From contig JAFQLS010000008.1 in NCBI GenBank assembly GCA_017396555.1, positions 25,924-89,923 of the forward strand: 64,000 nucleotides of DNA. Direction: 5' to 3'. Both the position numbers and the translations under genes were made by a program. How positions within the stretch are numbered: the stretch's first letter is position 1; every line of letters starts with the position of its first letter. The DNA is from Lachnospiraceae bacterium. GTDB taxonomy: Bacteria; Bacillota; Clostridia; Lachnospirales; Lachnospiraceae. The notes beneath the pieces are model-generated. The model worked only from the letters and a program-made list of their open reading frames with translations, made no database searches and was not told the DNA's origin. Positions 17,419-26,464 of this stretch are shown in pieces.

Positions 17419-20391
17419 ATGATAAAGAAAAAAACGAAAGAGTATAAAGCAATTGAAAATTCGGAATTCTTTGACAGTGCATATTATGCAAGTCATAGAA
17501 AGTCATTGGCGTCTAAGGATGTGGATTTAGTTGAACATTATTTAAAATCCGGTTGGATAGATGGTTTAAATCCAAGCAAAGATTTTATAGGTGATGATTA
17601 CCTAACCTTGAATCCGGATGTAAAGGAGCAGAATATTAATCCCCTTGCACATTATGAGATGTTTGGTAAAAATGAAAAACGTAAATACAAAATCATTCAA
17701 AAGAAAATGAGAAGAAAAAAGGTTGAAAAGCCGAAACTTGATACAAGATTTGTTGATGTAGCAAGAGTGCAGGCGGCTATGTTTAAGATTGAGGAAGAAG
17801 CAAAGGGAAGTGTGAAATTTATTTTGCTTTTCTCGCATATGCTGAATCTTACAGGAGCACCTAGAGCATTATTTAATATGGCTATGGTGTTAAAAGAACA
17901 GGGATATTATCCGGTTATTCTGTCACTTAGAGGTGGTGACATGTCAAAGGAGCTTGAAGAGAATAATATTCCTTATCTTGTGGTAGCAGATTTCAAGGAT
18001 CCTACAACCTGCCAGATCATATCTGAATTTATGAATTTATTTGATGTTACAATATTCAACACATTGGTAACAGTGAAGCTTGTGAATAAGCTTATGGACA
18101 ATAATACTTATAAAATTGCATGGATTCATGAAGGCTCGTTTGAGTATGATAATGCTACCGCGGATACAGATATTGGAAAGTCTCTTAATTGCTTCGATAA
18201 GGTATATTCTGTTGGTTCATATTCAAAGAGTTTTACAGATAAGTATATATCAAATGAGAAATCGTCTTCCCTTTTATATGGTATGGATGACACTGCATCT
18301 GGTGATGATTATACAACATCTCACGATAAGGTGGTATTTTCTGTAACGGGGTCTATTAGTGAAAGAAAGGCGCAGTCAGTTTTGCTTGATGCTATAGAGC
18401 TGATGCCAAAGAATCAGCTTGATAAGTGTGAATTTGTATTTATGGGACCATCCCTCGACGTTGAAACTACAGTTCGATTATTTAGAATGGAAAGAGAATA
18501 TTCTAATATTAAATATTTGGGCTCGCTACCATATGATGAGATTCTTGATATGATGCATCATATTGATGTAGTAGTTACTCCTTCACTTGATGATCCAATG
18601 CCAATAGTTGCTACAGAGGCAATGATGTTTAAAAAAGTTTCAATTGTATCTAGAAACACAGGAACAGCTTCGTTTATTAAAGATGGAATAAATGGATATG
18701 TGGTTGAAGCTGGAGATGCTAAAGGCTTATGCGATACTCTTGTAAGAGCTATTAATGAACGTGAGAAATTTGCGAGCATGGGTGAAGAAGGTAGAAAGGT
18801 TTATGAGGAAAACTTTACTACAGAGTGCTTTACTAAGAATATTAGAGATATTATTGCTGAATATGAGAAATGCATTGAAATAAAGAGAAATAAAGAAAAA
18901 GAAGAGGACTCAGTACAGACATTGGAAGTAAAGCTGTTTGATATTGAATGTGGACAGAATGAGACAAGATTTGCAATAGGTATTCCTTGTGAAAATGATG
19001 TTACAATGACAATTGATGGAGTAGCAGTTGATCTGCTAGAAACTTATGATAGAGAAGATTATAAATGCTTTAATGAGTTTTTAGGTGATTCCGAGCAGAA
19101 ACTATGTATATTTAAGACAGATATATGTAAGGAAAAGTTGTTTGGAAAAGAGATTTTAGTTGTCACAGAAGATGAAATTAAGGTCAAACTTATTTTGTCT
19201 AACTATGTAAACATGTATGTACTTTCAAAGAAAGGCTACTATGTTCAGATTGTAGACGATAATAAGATTAAGATATGTGAAAGAGATGAATTTATAGAAT
19301 ATGCAAAGCTTAAGGCGGGAGAAAGAGGGGCAACAAGAGAGATTTTAGATGAGCTTCTTTTAGAGCCAGAGAAGGAATATAGCTTGTATATAGAAACTCT
19401 TAACAATCATAATGACAATGCGTATAGTTTATTCCTTGAAGATTTAAAGACAAATGATAAGGCATATTTCGTAACTTCAAAACAGGTATATGACAACGAG
19501 CCTAACATATTCTATAAGGATCATTATGTGGTATTAAATACAGAAAAATATAAGAGTATGGTGCCTCGTGCAAAGAAGATAGTGGCATCTTGGTGGATGT
19601 TCCCGGTTTATGGGTATGAAAGATCAGAAATACTTTATCCATTTTTGAATTATGAGTTTACATCAGTTCTTCATGGTGTATCTTATGATAAGAATTCATA
19701 TTATCTTCATTACTTCAATTTTGGAAGGGCGAAGGAAACAATTTGTTGTTCGGAATTTGAAAAGGAATATTTAGAAACATGTGTTGGTCTTGATAATGTA
19801 AAGGTTATGGGTTATCCTCGTATGGACAAATGGGCTGATAAGAAGCTGGATGAAAAAATGATTGTTCTTTTCCCTACATGGAGAAAGGAAGTGTCAGATA
19901 CATATGTAAATGACATTTGCAGAATCTGTCTTTATATAAAAGATAAGCATCCTGAATATAAGATAATTTATGCAGCACATCCATCAGTTCGTCCGGGAAT
20001 ATATAACAAGATAATCGATAGGTTACAGTTCATATCAGAAGATATTATTGCAATTAATGCTATGGATAGTAATGCATTCAATGAATATTTTGCTAAAGCG
20101 AAATATTTAATCACAGATTACTCTTCTGTTGCGTATGATTTTGCATATAAGAAGGATAGTGTAGTTATTTATTATCTGAATGAAAAAATGATAGGTAACC
20201 ATTATGATCTTAGAGATGTATTCTATGAAGGACATTGTGGTGTGCTTACAAAGGAAATCCCTGAAATATTGTCAGTAATAGAAGGTAATTATGATTCTAA
20301 GAAGCTTGAAGAAAGAAAGAAGAAGTTCTTTACCTATAGAGATGGAAAGAATGTAGAGAGAGTAATGAAAGAAATAGAATCTAATTCATAA
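17419..20391 (+). CDS. Two-domain glycosyltransferase: GT4 plus CDP-glycerol glycerophosphotransferase (TagF-like)
   Basis: 990 aa. Residues about 10-100 carry a small module (FDSAYYASH...HYLKSGW...NPSKDF...HYEMFGK) shared with the protein encoded at 20454-22241. Residues about 130-500 are a GT4 glycosyltransferase (NLTGAPRALFNMA; TPSLDDPMPIVATEAM is the E-x7-E donor region). Residues about 700-985 match CDP-glycerol:polyglycerophosphate glycerophosphotransferases (VLHGVSYDKN, VMGYPRMDKW, LFPTWRKE, ITDYSSVAYDFAY). It could add a sugar and a polyol-phosphate to the same chain, as in teichoic-acid-like polymers. ATG 17419 has AAGAAGGAAA upstream; the longer 17368 start has none. Confidence 0.85.
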   Translation: MIKKKTKEYKAIENSEFFDSAYYASHRKSLASKDVDLVEHYLKSGWIDGLNPSKDFIGDDYLTLNPDVKEQNINPLAHYEMFGKNEKRKYKIIQKKMRRKKVEKPKLDTRFVDVARVQAAMFKIEEEAKGSVKFILLFSHMLNLTGAPRALFNMAMVLKEQGYYPVILSLRGGDMSKELEENNIPYLVVADFKDPTTCQIISEFMNLFDVTIFNTLVTVKLVNKLMDNNTYKIAWIHEGSFEYDNATADTDIGKSLNCFDKVYSVGSYSKSFTDKYISNEKSSSLLYGMDDTASGDDYTTSHDKVVFSVTGSISERKAQSVLLDAIELMPKNQLDKCEFVFMGPSLDVETTVRLFRMEREYSNIKYLGSLPYDEILDMMHHIDVVVTPSLDDPMPIVATEAMMFKKVSIVSRNTGTASFIKDGINGYVVEAGDAKGLCDTLVRAINEREKFASMGEEGRKVYEENFTTECFTKNIRDIIAEYEKCIEIKRNKEKEEDSVQTLEVKLFDIECGQNETRFAIGIPCENDVTMTIDGVAVDLLETYDREDYKCFNEFLGDSEQKLCIFKTDICKEKLFGKEILVVTEDEIKVKLILSNYVNMYVLSKKGYYVQIVDDNKIKICERDEFIEYAKLKAGERGATREILDELLLEPEKEYSLYIETLNNHNDNAYSLFLEDLKTNDKAYFVTSKQVYDNEPNIFYKDHYVVLNTEKYKSMVPRAKKIVASWWMFPVYGYERSEILYPFLNYEFTSVLHGVSYDKNSYYLHYFNFGRAKETICCSEFEKEYLETCVGLDNVKVMGYPRMDKWADKKLDEKMIVLFPTWRKEVSDTYVNDICRICLYIKDKHPEYKIIYAAHPSVRPGIYNKIIDRLQFISEDIIAINAMDSNAFNEYFAKAKYLITDYSSVAYDFAYKKDSVVIYYLNEKMIGNHYDLRDVFYEGHCGVLTKEIPEILSVIEGNYDSKKLEERKKKFFTYRDGKNVERVMKEIESNS

Positions 20392-20408
20392 GTTTGTGAA
20401 TATTAAAT

Positions 20409-20456
20409 ATCCCCGTAAATCAACAATTTTAGTTGACTTGCGGGGATTACTTTTTA
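20409..20456. terminator. Bidirectional terminator between convergent genes
   Basis: A 16-bp stem (20409-20424 with 20432-20447, two wobbles), 7-base loop, and TACTTTTTAA after it on the plus strand. It separates the 17419 gene from the convergent 20454 gene. Confidence 0.8.
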
Positions 20457-22241
20457 AAACTTTATCGCATAATAAATTACATATATCCAATTAAGAAGTC
20501 CATGTAAAATTGCCCAACCGATTGACTTCCAAGCTGTATATGAGATGACAATTGCAAGTGAAGCACCGAATGAAAGGAACATTCTAAATGCTGTCCATAG
20601 CTTAGGAACAATTATGGATTTAAACTTTTCTTTCTTTAACTGCTGTGGGTCTTTTGCAAAAGAAACCTTTAATACTTTTGCTTTATAATTTTCACCATAT
20701 AGATGCATTAAGCAACATGCTCTATGCTGACCGTCAAGCAGGATGTTTGTTTTGCTGACTACTATTATATTATCAGGATTATATCCGTTTTCTTTTATGC
20801 TATTAATTAATGTATCAAATCTAAGTCTTGTCATATCAGGAAGATTATTAATGTGATGATATTCGCAGTACTCATCATACGCCTTTGTATCTCCCTGGAG
20901 ATATTTGTATGGTGCACATTCTGTAAGAGAATAAATTAGACCATCAAACCATCTTCTTCTGATTTTGTTAAGAGGCATCTCAACAATTTCCCAACTCTGA
21001 ACTCTTCTGTGTTCAAGACCACGATAAAAGAATTCATCATCAAGCGTAAATCTGTCGTCGTATAACATTCTTATTGCCGATGTCTTACGATAGTCATCTA
21101 CACCGATACTTCTAATTTTCTGTCTTAATCTGCATACCTTTGTTCCGTAGAACTTATATCCCTGCTCTGTTATGTCAAGACAAACGACTCTTTCCATTCC
21201 GTGAGCAAGTGAAAATGTTCCTCTTGCAGAATCCGCAAAGCTGTCAAGATTCATATTAAGACGTTTAATGTTATTCTGAAGTTCTGCTCTTACGGCAAAA
21301 CATGTTCCGGCAATATATTCATAACCATTCTTTGGTCTTTCAATATTAAGCTCGTCCATCCATTTATATAGAAGATTCTGTTTGTGAGGAGGATCTTCTA
21401 CAATAAGATTTGAAGAAGCAACTAATCCGTATTCGTTCTTTTCCGAAAGAATCTTAATAGTCTTATGAACATTGAAGCTTCCGAGAACACCTTCAAAAAG
21501 GTATAAGAACCAGTCTCTCTTTTTAAAGAAGTTATTATATATAAATATTTTTTCGCGGGCAGTTCCCTTTGAATGAAGCTTGAAAATTATATCATATTGT
21601 GTTAAGTCGTATGAATTAAGAGCTTCAAGATAAGGACCTACATCAAAGCCTTTGTTTGCACAAGCAAATATCTTTGCATCAGGCTTGAATTTCTTTATAT
21701 CATTCATAACAGATTCATCATACAAACCTTCAGGATATGTTATACATAAATCGAAGTCGTAAGGCTTGAGGTTCTTAAAATATTCCTTAATTTCCTTCCA
21801 ACTCTGCATATAGAACAAATGAAGGCAAAGAAGAATCTTTTTATCTTTATTTTTACGAATCGTATTGCAATAAATAATTCTACCTAAGTGGCGTCCGATA
21901 AATCTTCTAACAGCATGTCTCTTGTACTTGCTGATTTCAAATTTCTGTGCTTCGCCATAGGTACGACCTTCTTTCTTTCCGAATAATTCATAATGAAGAA
22001 GAGGACACATTCCGCTATCTTCTACATCAGAGTACATACTCAGATATTCCTGATTCGAAAAGCTGGTTGAAGGGTTAAAAGATTTTTGCCAACCTTCGGT
22101 AAGGTAATGCTTTTCAGGAGAAATTTTCTTGAAGTCAATATCAAGGTGTTGATTCATATACCATCTTCTATCAAACAAGCCTGATTTTTTGATGGCTTTA
22201 ACATTTCGACGCATCTTAATGCTTTCTTTCAAATTGCTCAT
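20454..22241 (-). CDS. RgpF-family glycan protein fused to a ParB-like DGQHR domain and membrane tail
   Basis: 595 aa. Residues about 20-100 are the HYLTEGW/NPSTSF/HYELFGK module shared with the 17419 gene. Residues about 130-350 are a rhamnan synthesis protein F domain (CANKGFDVGPYLEAL, DIIFKLHSKG, GYEYIAGTCFAVRAE). Residues about 440-530 contain ILLDGQHRACCLMHLYG, the core of ParB/sulfiredoxin-like domains (DGQHR at 503-507). Two hydrophobic segments end the protein (about 551-570 and 575-595). Glycan transfer is inferred for the RgpF part; the role of the ParB-like part is unknown. It is the only minus-strand gene within the polysaccharide locus. Confidence 0.8.
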   Translation of the reverse strand: MSNLKESIKMRRNVKAIKKSGLFDRRWYMNQHLDIDFKKISPEKHYLTEGWQKSFNPSTSFSNQEYLSMYSDVEDSGMCPLLHYELFGKKEGRTYGEAQKFEISKYKRHAVRRFIGRHLGRIIYCNTIRKNKDKKILLCLHLFYMQSWKEIKEYFKNLKPYDFDLCITYPEGLYDESVMNDIKKFKPDAKIFACANKGFDVGPYLEALNSYDLTQYDIIFKLHSKGTAREKIFIYNNFFKKRDWFLYLFEGVLGSFNVHKTIKILSEKNEYGLVASSNLIVEDPPHKQNLLYKWMDELNIERPKNGYEYIAGTCFAVRAELQNNIKRLNMNLDSFADSARGTFSLAHGMERVVCLDITEQGYKFYGTKVCRLRQKIRSIGVDDYRKTSAIRMLYDDRFTLDDEFFYRGLEHRRVQSWEIVEMPLNKIRRRWFDGLIYSLTECAPYKYLQGDTKAYDEYCEYHHINNLPDMTRLRFDTLINSIKENGYNPDNIIVVSKTNILLDGQHRACCLMHLYGENYKAKVLKVSFAKDPQQLKKEKFKSIIVPKLWTAFRMFLSFGASLAIVISYTAWKSIGWAILHGLLNWIYVIYYAIKF

Positions 22242-22368
22242 AACAATAAGCTACCTCCAAAAATAATTATTAAAAATTTACATACAATTTCATAATAACA
22301 TTAACAATATACATTAGGCAAGAGAATTTTGAATTAACTTCACCGAAGAGGTAAAGAATCTTCTATAC

Positions 22369-22397
22369 TTTACAATATTGGTAAGTTATGTTATTAT
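22369..22397 (+). promoter_or_regulatory. SigA-type promoter of the ABC exporter operon
   Basis: TTTACA (22369-22374), 17-base spacer ending in an extended TGT, TATTAT (22392-22397), about 40 bases before the permease start. Confidence 0.7.
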
Positions 22398-22437
22398 GCA
22401 AACGTATCCAGAAAATATATAGATTGGAGATAATATA

Positions 22438-23214
22438 ATGAAGCATTCTATTGAGAATTTCCTTAAGTACAGATTTTTGCTTATGGAGCTTGTTAAGAAA
22501 GGTGTTAAATTAAAGTATAGACGTTCATACCTTGGTATTATATGGACATTATTAGAGCCGTTGCTCACAATGATAGTTCTTACGGTTGTATTTGGAACTC
22601 TATTTGGAAATACTGATAAGTCATTTCCTGTATATATTTTAACGGGAAGATTGTTGTATTCGTTCTTTTCACAGGCAACGAGTGGTGCGCTTAAGTCAAT
22701 ACAGAGTAATGCAGCTATGATAAAGAAGGTATATGTTCCAAAATACCTCTATCCGCTTGCAAATGTATTATTTAACTTTGTTATTTTCTTATTATCATTA
22801 ATAGTGCTTATTGCGGTTTCATTAGTTCTTGGTGTATATCCTACATGGAGTACATTATTGCTTATAATTCCACTGATAACTATATTGTTATTCTCATTTG
22901 GCGTGGGTATGATTTTGGCAACGGTAGGTGTATATTTCAGGGATATGGAGTATTTATGGAGCGTTGCGTTAATGCTAGTAATGTATTCGTGTGCAATTTT
23001 CTATTATCCGGATGTTATTCTTAATAGTAAATTTGCATGGATTCTCAAGTTTAATCCTTTATATAGAATAATAGAGTGCTTCAGAGCAACTATTTTTGGA
23101 ACTGCAATTAACGTAAAGGGAATGGTATATGCATTCGGATTTAGTGTGGTTACAATAATTATTGGTTTGATTTTATTCAAGAAAAAGCAAGATAATTTTA
23201 TTCTTCATATATAG
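22438..23214 (+). CDS. Polysaccharide ABC transporter permease (TagG/RfbA type)
   Basis: 258 aa ABC-2 family permease with six hydrophobic segments. KYRRSYLGIIWTLLEPLL at the N-terminus is the conserved amphipathic helix of TagG/Wzm permeases, and RDMEYLWSVALMLVMYSCAIFYYP is the typical mid-protein block. It would form the membrane channel that exports the finished, lipid-linked polymer. The ATPase gene follows 13 bp after its stop, counting from ATG 23228. Confidence 0.92.
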   Translation: MKHSIENFLKYRFLLMELVKKGVKLKYRRSYLGIIWTLLEPLLTMIVLTVVFGTLFGNTDKSFPVYILTGRLLYSFFSQATSGALKSIQSNAAMIKKVYVPKYLYPLANVLFNFVIFLLSLIVLIAVSLVLGVYPTWSTLLLIIPLITILLFSFGVGMILATVGVYFRDMEYLWSVALMLVMYSCAIFYYPDVILNSKFAWILKFNPLYRIIECFRATIFGTAINVKGMVYAFGFSVVTIIIGLILFKKKQDNFILHI

Positions 23215-23227
23215 AATGGAGGACATT

Positions 23228-23965
23228 ATGGGAAAAGAAGTATTGCGTGTTGAAAACGTAAGTATGAGATTTAATCTTAGTAAGGAAAAAATTGATTCCA
23301 TAAAAGAATATGTAATTAAGTTCATAAAGGGTCAGATTAAGTATCAGGAATTCTGGGCACTGAAAAATATTAATTTTACATTGGAAAAGGGTGACAGAAT
23401 AGGAATACTTGGACTTAATGGTGCGGGTAAAAGTACTCTTCTTAAGGTTATAGCAGGTGTATACAAGCCTTCAGAGGGTTCTGTTACAAGAGAAGGAGTG
23501 GTTGCACCACTTCTTGAACTGGGTGCAGGTTTTGATCAGCAGTATACGGGAGCAGAGAATATTTACCTCTATGGTTCGGTGCTCGGATATTCAAAGAAAT
23601 TCATTGATGAGAAGTTTGATGAAATTGTTGAGTTTTCGGAGTTGAAGGAATTTATAGATGTACCTATTAAGAATTATTCGTCAGGTATGAAGGCAAGACT
23701 TGGTTTTTCGATTGTAAGTCTTATATCACCAGACATACTTATCCTTGATGAGGTGTTGGCGGTTGGTGATGCAAGATTCAGGAAAAAAAGTGAAGCAAAG
23801 GTAATGAGCATGTTTGATGCAGGAACAACAGTATTGTTTGTTTCACATTCTCTTGCACAGGTTAAGAGACTTTGTAACAAGGCGATGATACTTGAGCATG
23901 GTGAAATAAAAGCAATTGGCGACATTGATGAAATCGCTAAGATTTATGAGACGATGATAGAGTAG
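23228..23965 (+). CDS. Polysaccharide ABC transporter ATP-binding protein (TagH/RfbB type)
   Basis: 245 aa. Walker A GLNGAGKST, signature SSGMKARLGFS, Walker B ILILDEVLAVGD and the switch His in VSHSL are all intact. FWALKNINFTLEKGDRIGILG is the usual lead-in for TagH/Wzt ATPases. It lacks the C-terminal sugar-recognition domain of long Wzt proteins, so substrate selectivity would lie elsewhere. ATG 23228 is preferred because GGAGG lies just after the alternative ATG 23216. Confidence 0.92.
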   Translation: MGKEVLRVENVSMRFNLSKEKIDSIKEYVIKFIKGQIKYQEFWALKNINFTLEKGDRIGILGLNGAGKSTLLKVIAGVYKPSEGSVTREGVVAPLLELGAGFDQQYTGAENIYLYGSVLGYSKKFIDEKFDEIVEFSELKEFIDVPIKNYSSGMKARLGFSIVSLISPDILILDEVLAVGDARFRKKSEAKVMSMFDAGTTVLFVSHSLAQVKRLCNKAMILEHGEIKAIGDIDEIAKIYETMIE

Positions 23966-23967
23966 AT

Positions 23968-25536
23968 ATGAATAATAAGATATTGGGAATATGCATTCTA
24001 AAAAATGCAGAGGAAAAAACTGAAAAAAATACCGAGTACATTTTAGCTGAGCTTGAGAAGCTTTGTGATAAGGTAAAATTAGTTGAGGCTTCGCAGTATA
24101 CAGATATTGCTGATGCAGTGATGTACACGGAATGGGAAGAATATGAGTATGTATTATTCGTTGATACAGAAGGCTTTGGTCCTGTCAGAAGCTTTGAACA
24201 GGTGCTTTTAAATGTGATAGATAATGGTGCTGCATTTTATCAGATACCTCATCTTATATGGGTTAATTCCAAGGCGGAGCTTTCGAATATGAAGGAATGT
24301 TCAGACGAAATATATAATTTGTATGAGGATGTAGCATTTAATAATTTTGCCTTTTTACCTAAGAAGGCATTTATTAATGAAAAGTCGGATACACTTATTC
24401 ATAACAATGGTTCAGACTTGAGGAAATGTATGGATTATTTGCAAAACGAATCAGACTATGATGTGAGCATTATTTATGACTATCTGATAAGGCATTGTAA
24501 TCTTGATGATATTAAGGAAAGTCTAAATCTAAACTTTATTTTACCGGAGCTGTATAAGCCTGTCTGCGACTATGGTAATAAGAAGATCGCGGTAGTATCA
24601 CATATGTATTACGAAGATTTGTTTGAGTATGATTTAAGATATTTAAGGAATCTTCCTAAAAATGCAGATTTATATCTTACAACTGAATCACAGGAGAAAA
24701 AAGCAAAACTAGAAGAAATGTTTGAGCCTGTATTTGGTGATAGATTAAAGGTTATAATTGTAGAGAAAAGAGGAAGAGAGTTGTCGGCATTATTGATTAG
24801 CTGCAAGGATATTCCCAAGAATTATGACTATTTTTGTTTTATTCATGATAAGAAATCTTCTCAGGCTGGATTTGCTACAGTGGGCGCGGCATTTAGGGAT
24901 TTGTTGTGGGAAAATATGCTGTATAATGAGAATTATATTGGTCATATTATAGATACGTTTGAAAAGAATCCATGGGTAGGTATGCTTGTACCACCGAATG
25001 TGTGCCATGGAACTTATTTTGGAACTAGTGCTGATTATTGGACTATTTGCTATAAAAAGGCAAAGAATATTGCAAAAAGACTTAAGCTTAATGCTGATAT
25101 AGACAGGGATAAGCCACCGATTGCTATTGGTTCGGTATTCTGGTGCAAGTCGGATGCAATAGAGCCACTTATGAAGGAGCAGTGGTCTTACGAAGATTTT
25201 CCGGAGGAGCCTTTGCCGGATGATGGCAGCTTTAGCCATGCACTTGAGAGAATTTTTCCTTATGTTGCACAGTCACAGGGTTATTTATCCGGAATTGTAA
25301 TGACTACAGAGTGTGCCAGAACAGAGGTATCAAATTACAGATATATGACAACAGGAATGATTAAGTCACTTATCGGACTTCCGATTGTAAAGATGACTAC
25401 ATATGAGGAAATGTCTGATACAGTTAAAGAGGTTTCAAGACTGATAAATGAAGGTGAGTTTGATGTGGGGCTTAAACGCACGGTTAAGAATTTTATTAAC
25501 AAGCGTACACCACTAAATATAGGAGGTAGGAAATAA
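23968..25536 (+). CDS. Rhamnan synthesis protein F (RgpF) family protein
   Basis: 522 aa. The C-terminal two thirds match the RgpF domain: IAVVSHMYYEDLFEYDLRYL, DYFCFIHDKKSSQAG, VGMLVPPNVCHGTYFG and AIGSVFWCKSDAIEPL. RgpF-type proteins act in assembly of rhamnose polysaccharides such as the streptococcal rhamnan. The N-terminal 190 residues are probably a further alpha/beta domain (YEYVLFVDTEGFG). It starts 2 bp after the ABC ATPase stop and overlaps rmlD by 1 bp, tying export, assembly and precursor supply in one transcript. Confidence 0.85.
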   Translation: MNNKILGICILKNAEEKTEKNTEYILAELEKLCDKVKLVEASQYTDIADAVMYTEWEEYEYVLFVDTEGFGPVRSFEQVLLNVIDNGAAFYQIPHLIWVNSKAELSNMKECSDEIYNLYEDVAFNNFAFLPKKAFINEKSDTLIHNNGSDLRKCMDYLQNESDYDVSIIYDYLIRHCNLDDIKESLNLNFILPELYKPVCDYGNKKIAVVSHMYYEDLFEYDLRYLRNLPKNADLYLTTESQEKKAKLEEMFEPVFGDRLKVIIVEKRGRELSALLISCKDIPKNYDYFCFIHDKKSSQAGFATVGAAFRDLLWENMLYNENYIGHIIDTFEKNPWVGMLVPPNVCHGTYFGTSADYWTICYKKAKNIAKRLKLNADIDRDKPPIAIGSVFWCKSDAIEPLMKEQWSYEDFPEEPLPDDGSFSHALERIFPYVAQSQGYLSGIVMTTECARTEVSNYRYMTTGMIKSLIGLPIVKMTTYEEMSDTVKEVSRLINEGEFDVGLKRTVKNFINKRTPLNIGGRK

Positions 25537-26390
25537 TGATAAAATTATTTATTACAGGCTGTAACGGACAGCTTGGAAGAGAGATTAACAAGAAGTATGC
25601 AGGAAGAGATGACATTGAGTTAATCAATACAGATGTTGCTGAACTTGATATTACAAATGTGGATGCAGTTGTTAAGATGATTGAAGAAGTTAAGCCTTAT
25701 GCAATTATTAACTGTGCAGCGCATACAGCAGTTGATAAGTGTGAGGATGATGTGGATAATGCGTATAAGATAAATGCAATTGGACCAAGAAATCTTAGCA
25801 TAGCAGCTAACAAGGTGGGGGCTAAGATGGTACACATTTCAACAGACTATGTATTTGAAGGAAATGGAACTAAGCCATATACAGAGTTTGATGAAACTAA
25901 TCCACAGGGTATGTATGGAAGAACAAAGCTTGAAGGCGAGAAGTTTGTTGAGAAATTTGCAGATAAATATTTTATAATAAGAACAGCATGGCTTTATGGT
26001 GATGGTAAGAATTTTGTTAAGACTATGCTTAGATTATCAGAGACAAATGACGAAGTAAGAGTTGTTGGTGATCAGATTGGTTCACCTACAAGTACTGCAG
26101 TTCTTGCAGATATTATTGATAATCTTATCTGGACAGATAATTACGGATTGTTCCATGGAACATGCGAAGGTGTATGTAGCTGGGCAGATTTTACTGAAGA
26201 GATATTCAGACTTGCGGGAAAGACAACAAAGGTTAATCATATAACAACAGCAGAGTATCCAACGCCTGCTAAGAGACCTGCATATTCAGTTCTTGATAAT
26301 TATATGCTTAAGATTACTACAGGTTATGTTGCGGCTGACTGGAAGGATGCTATTGCAGTATATATGAAAGAATTATTAGAAAATAATTAG
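25536..26390 (+). CDS. rfbD: dTDP-4-dehydrorhamnose reductase
   Basis: 284 aa SDR-family enzyme, last step of dTDP-L-rhamnose synthesis (NADPH-dependent reduction). GCNGQLGREI is the nucleotide-binding glycine motif; AAHTAVDKCE, STDYVFEGNG and YGRTKLEGE (catalytic Tyr/Lys) are classic RmlD blocks. AGGAGGT upstream, start overlapping the previous stop (TAATG). Confidence 0.97.
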   Translation: MIKLFITGCNGQLGREINKKYAGRDDIELINTDVAELDITNVDAVVKMIEEVKPYAIINCAAHTAVDKCEDDVDNAYKINAIGPRNLSIAANKVGAKMVHISTDYVFEGNGTKPYTEFDETNPQGMYGRTKLEGEKFVEKFADKYFIIRTAWLYGDGKNFVKTMLRLSETNDEVRVVGDQIGSPTSTAVLADIIDNLIWTDNYGLFHGTCEGVCSWADFTEEIFRLAGKTTKVNHITTAEYPTPAKRPAYSVLDNYMLKITTGYVAADWKDAIAVYMKELLENN

Positions 26391-26397
26391 AAACAAT

Positions 26398-26426
26398 TTG
26401 ACATATTATACTATTTTGACTATGAT
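26398..26426 (+). promoter_or_regulatory. SigA-type promoter of rfbB
   Basis: TTGACA (26398-26403), 17-base spacer, TATGAT (26421-26426). Confidence 0.75.
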
Positions 26427-26464
26427 ACAAGTATGTACAATATTTAATATTTTTGGAGGTAATA

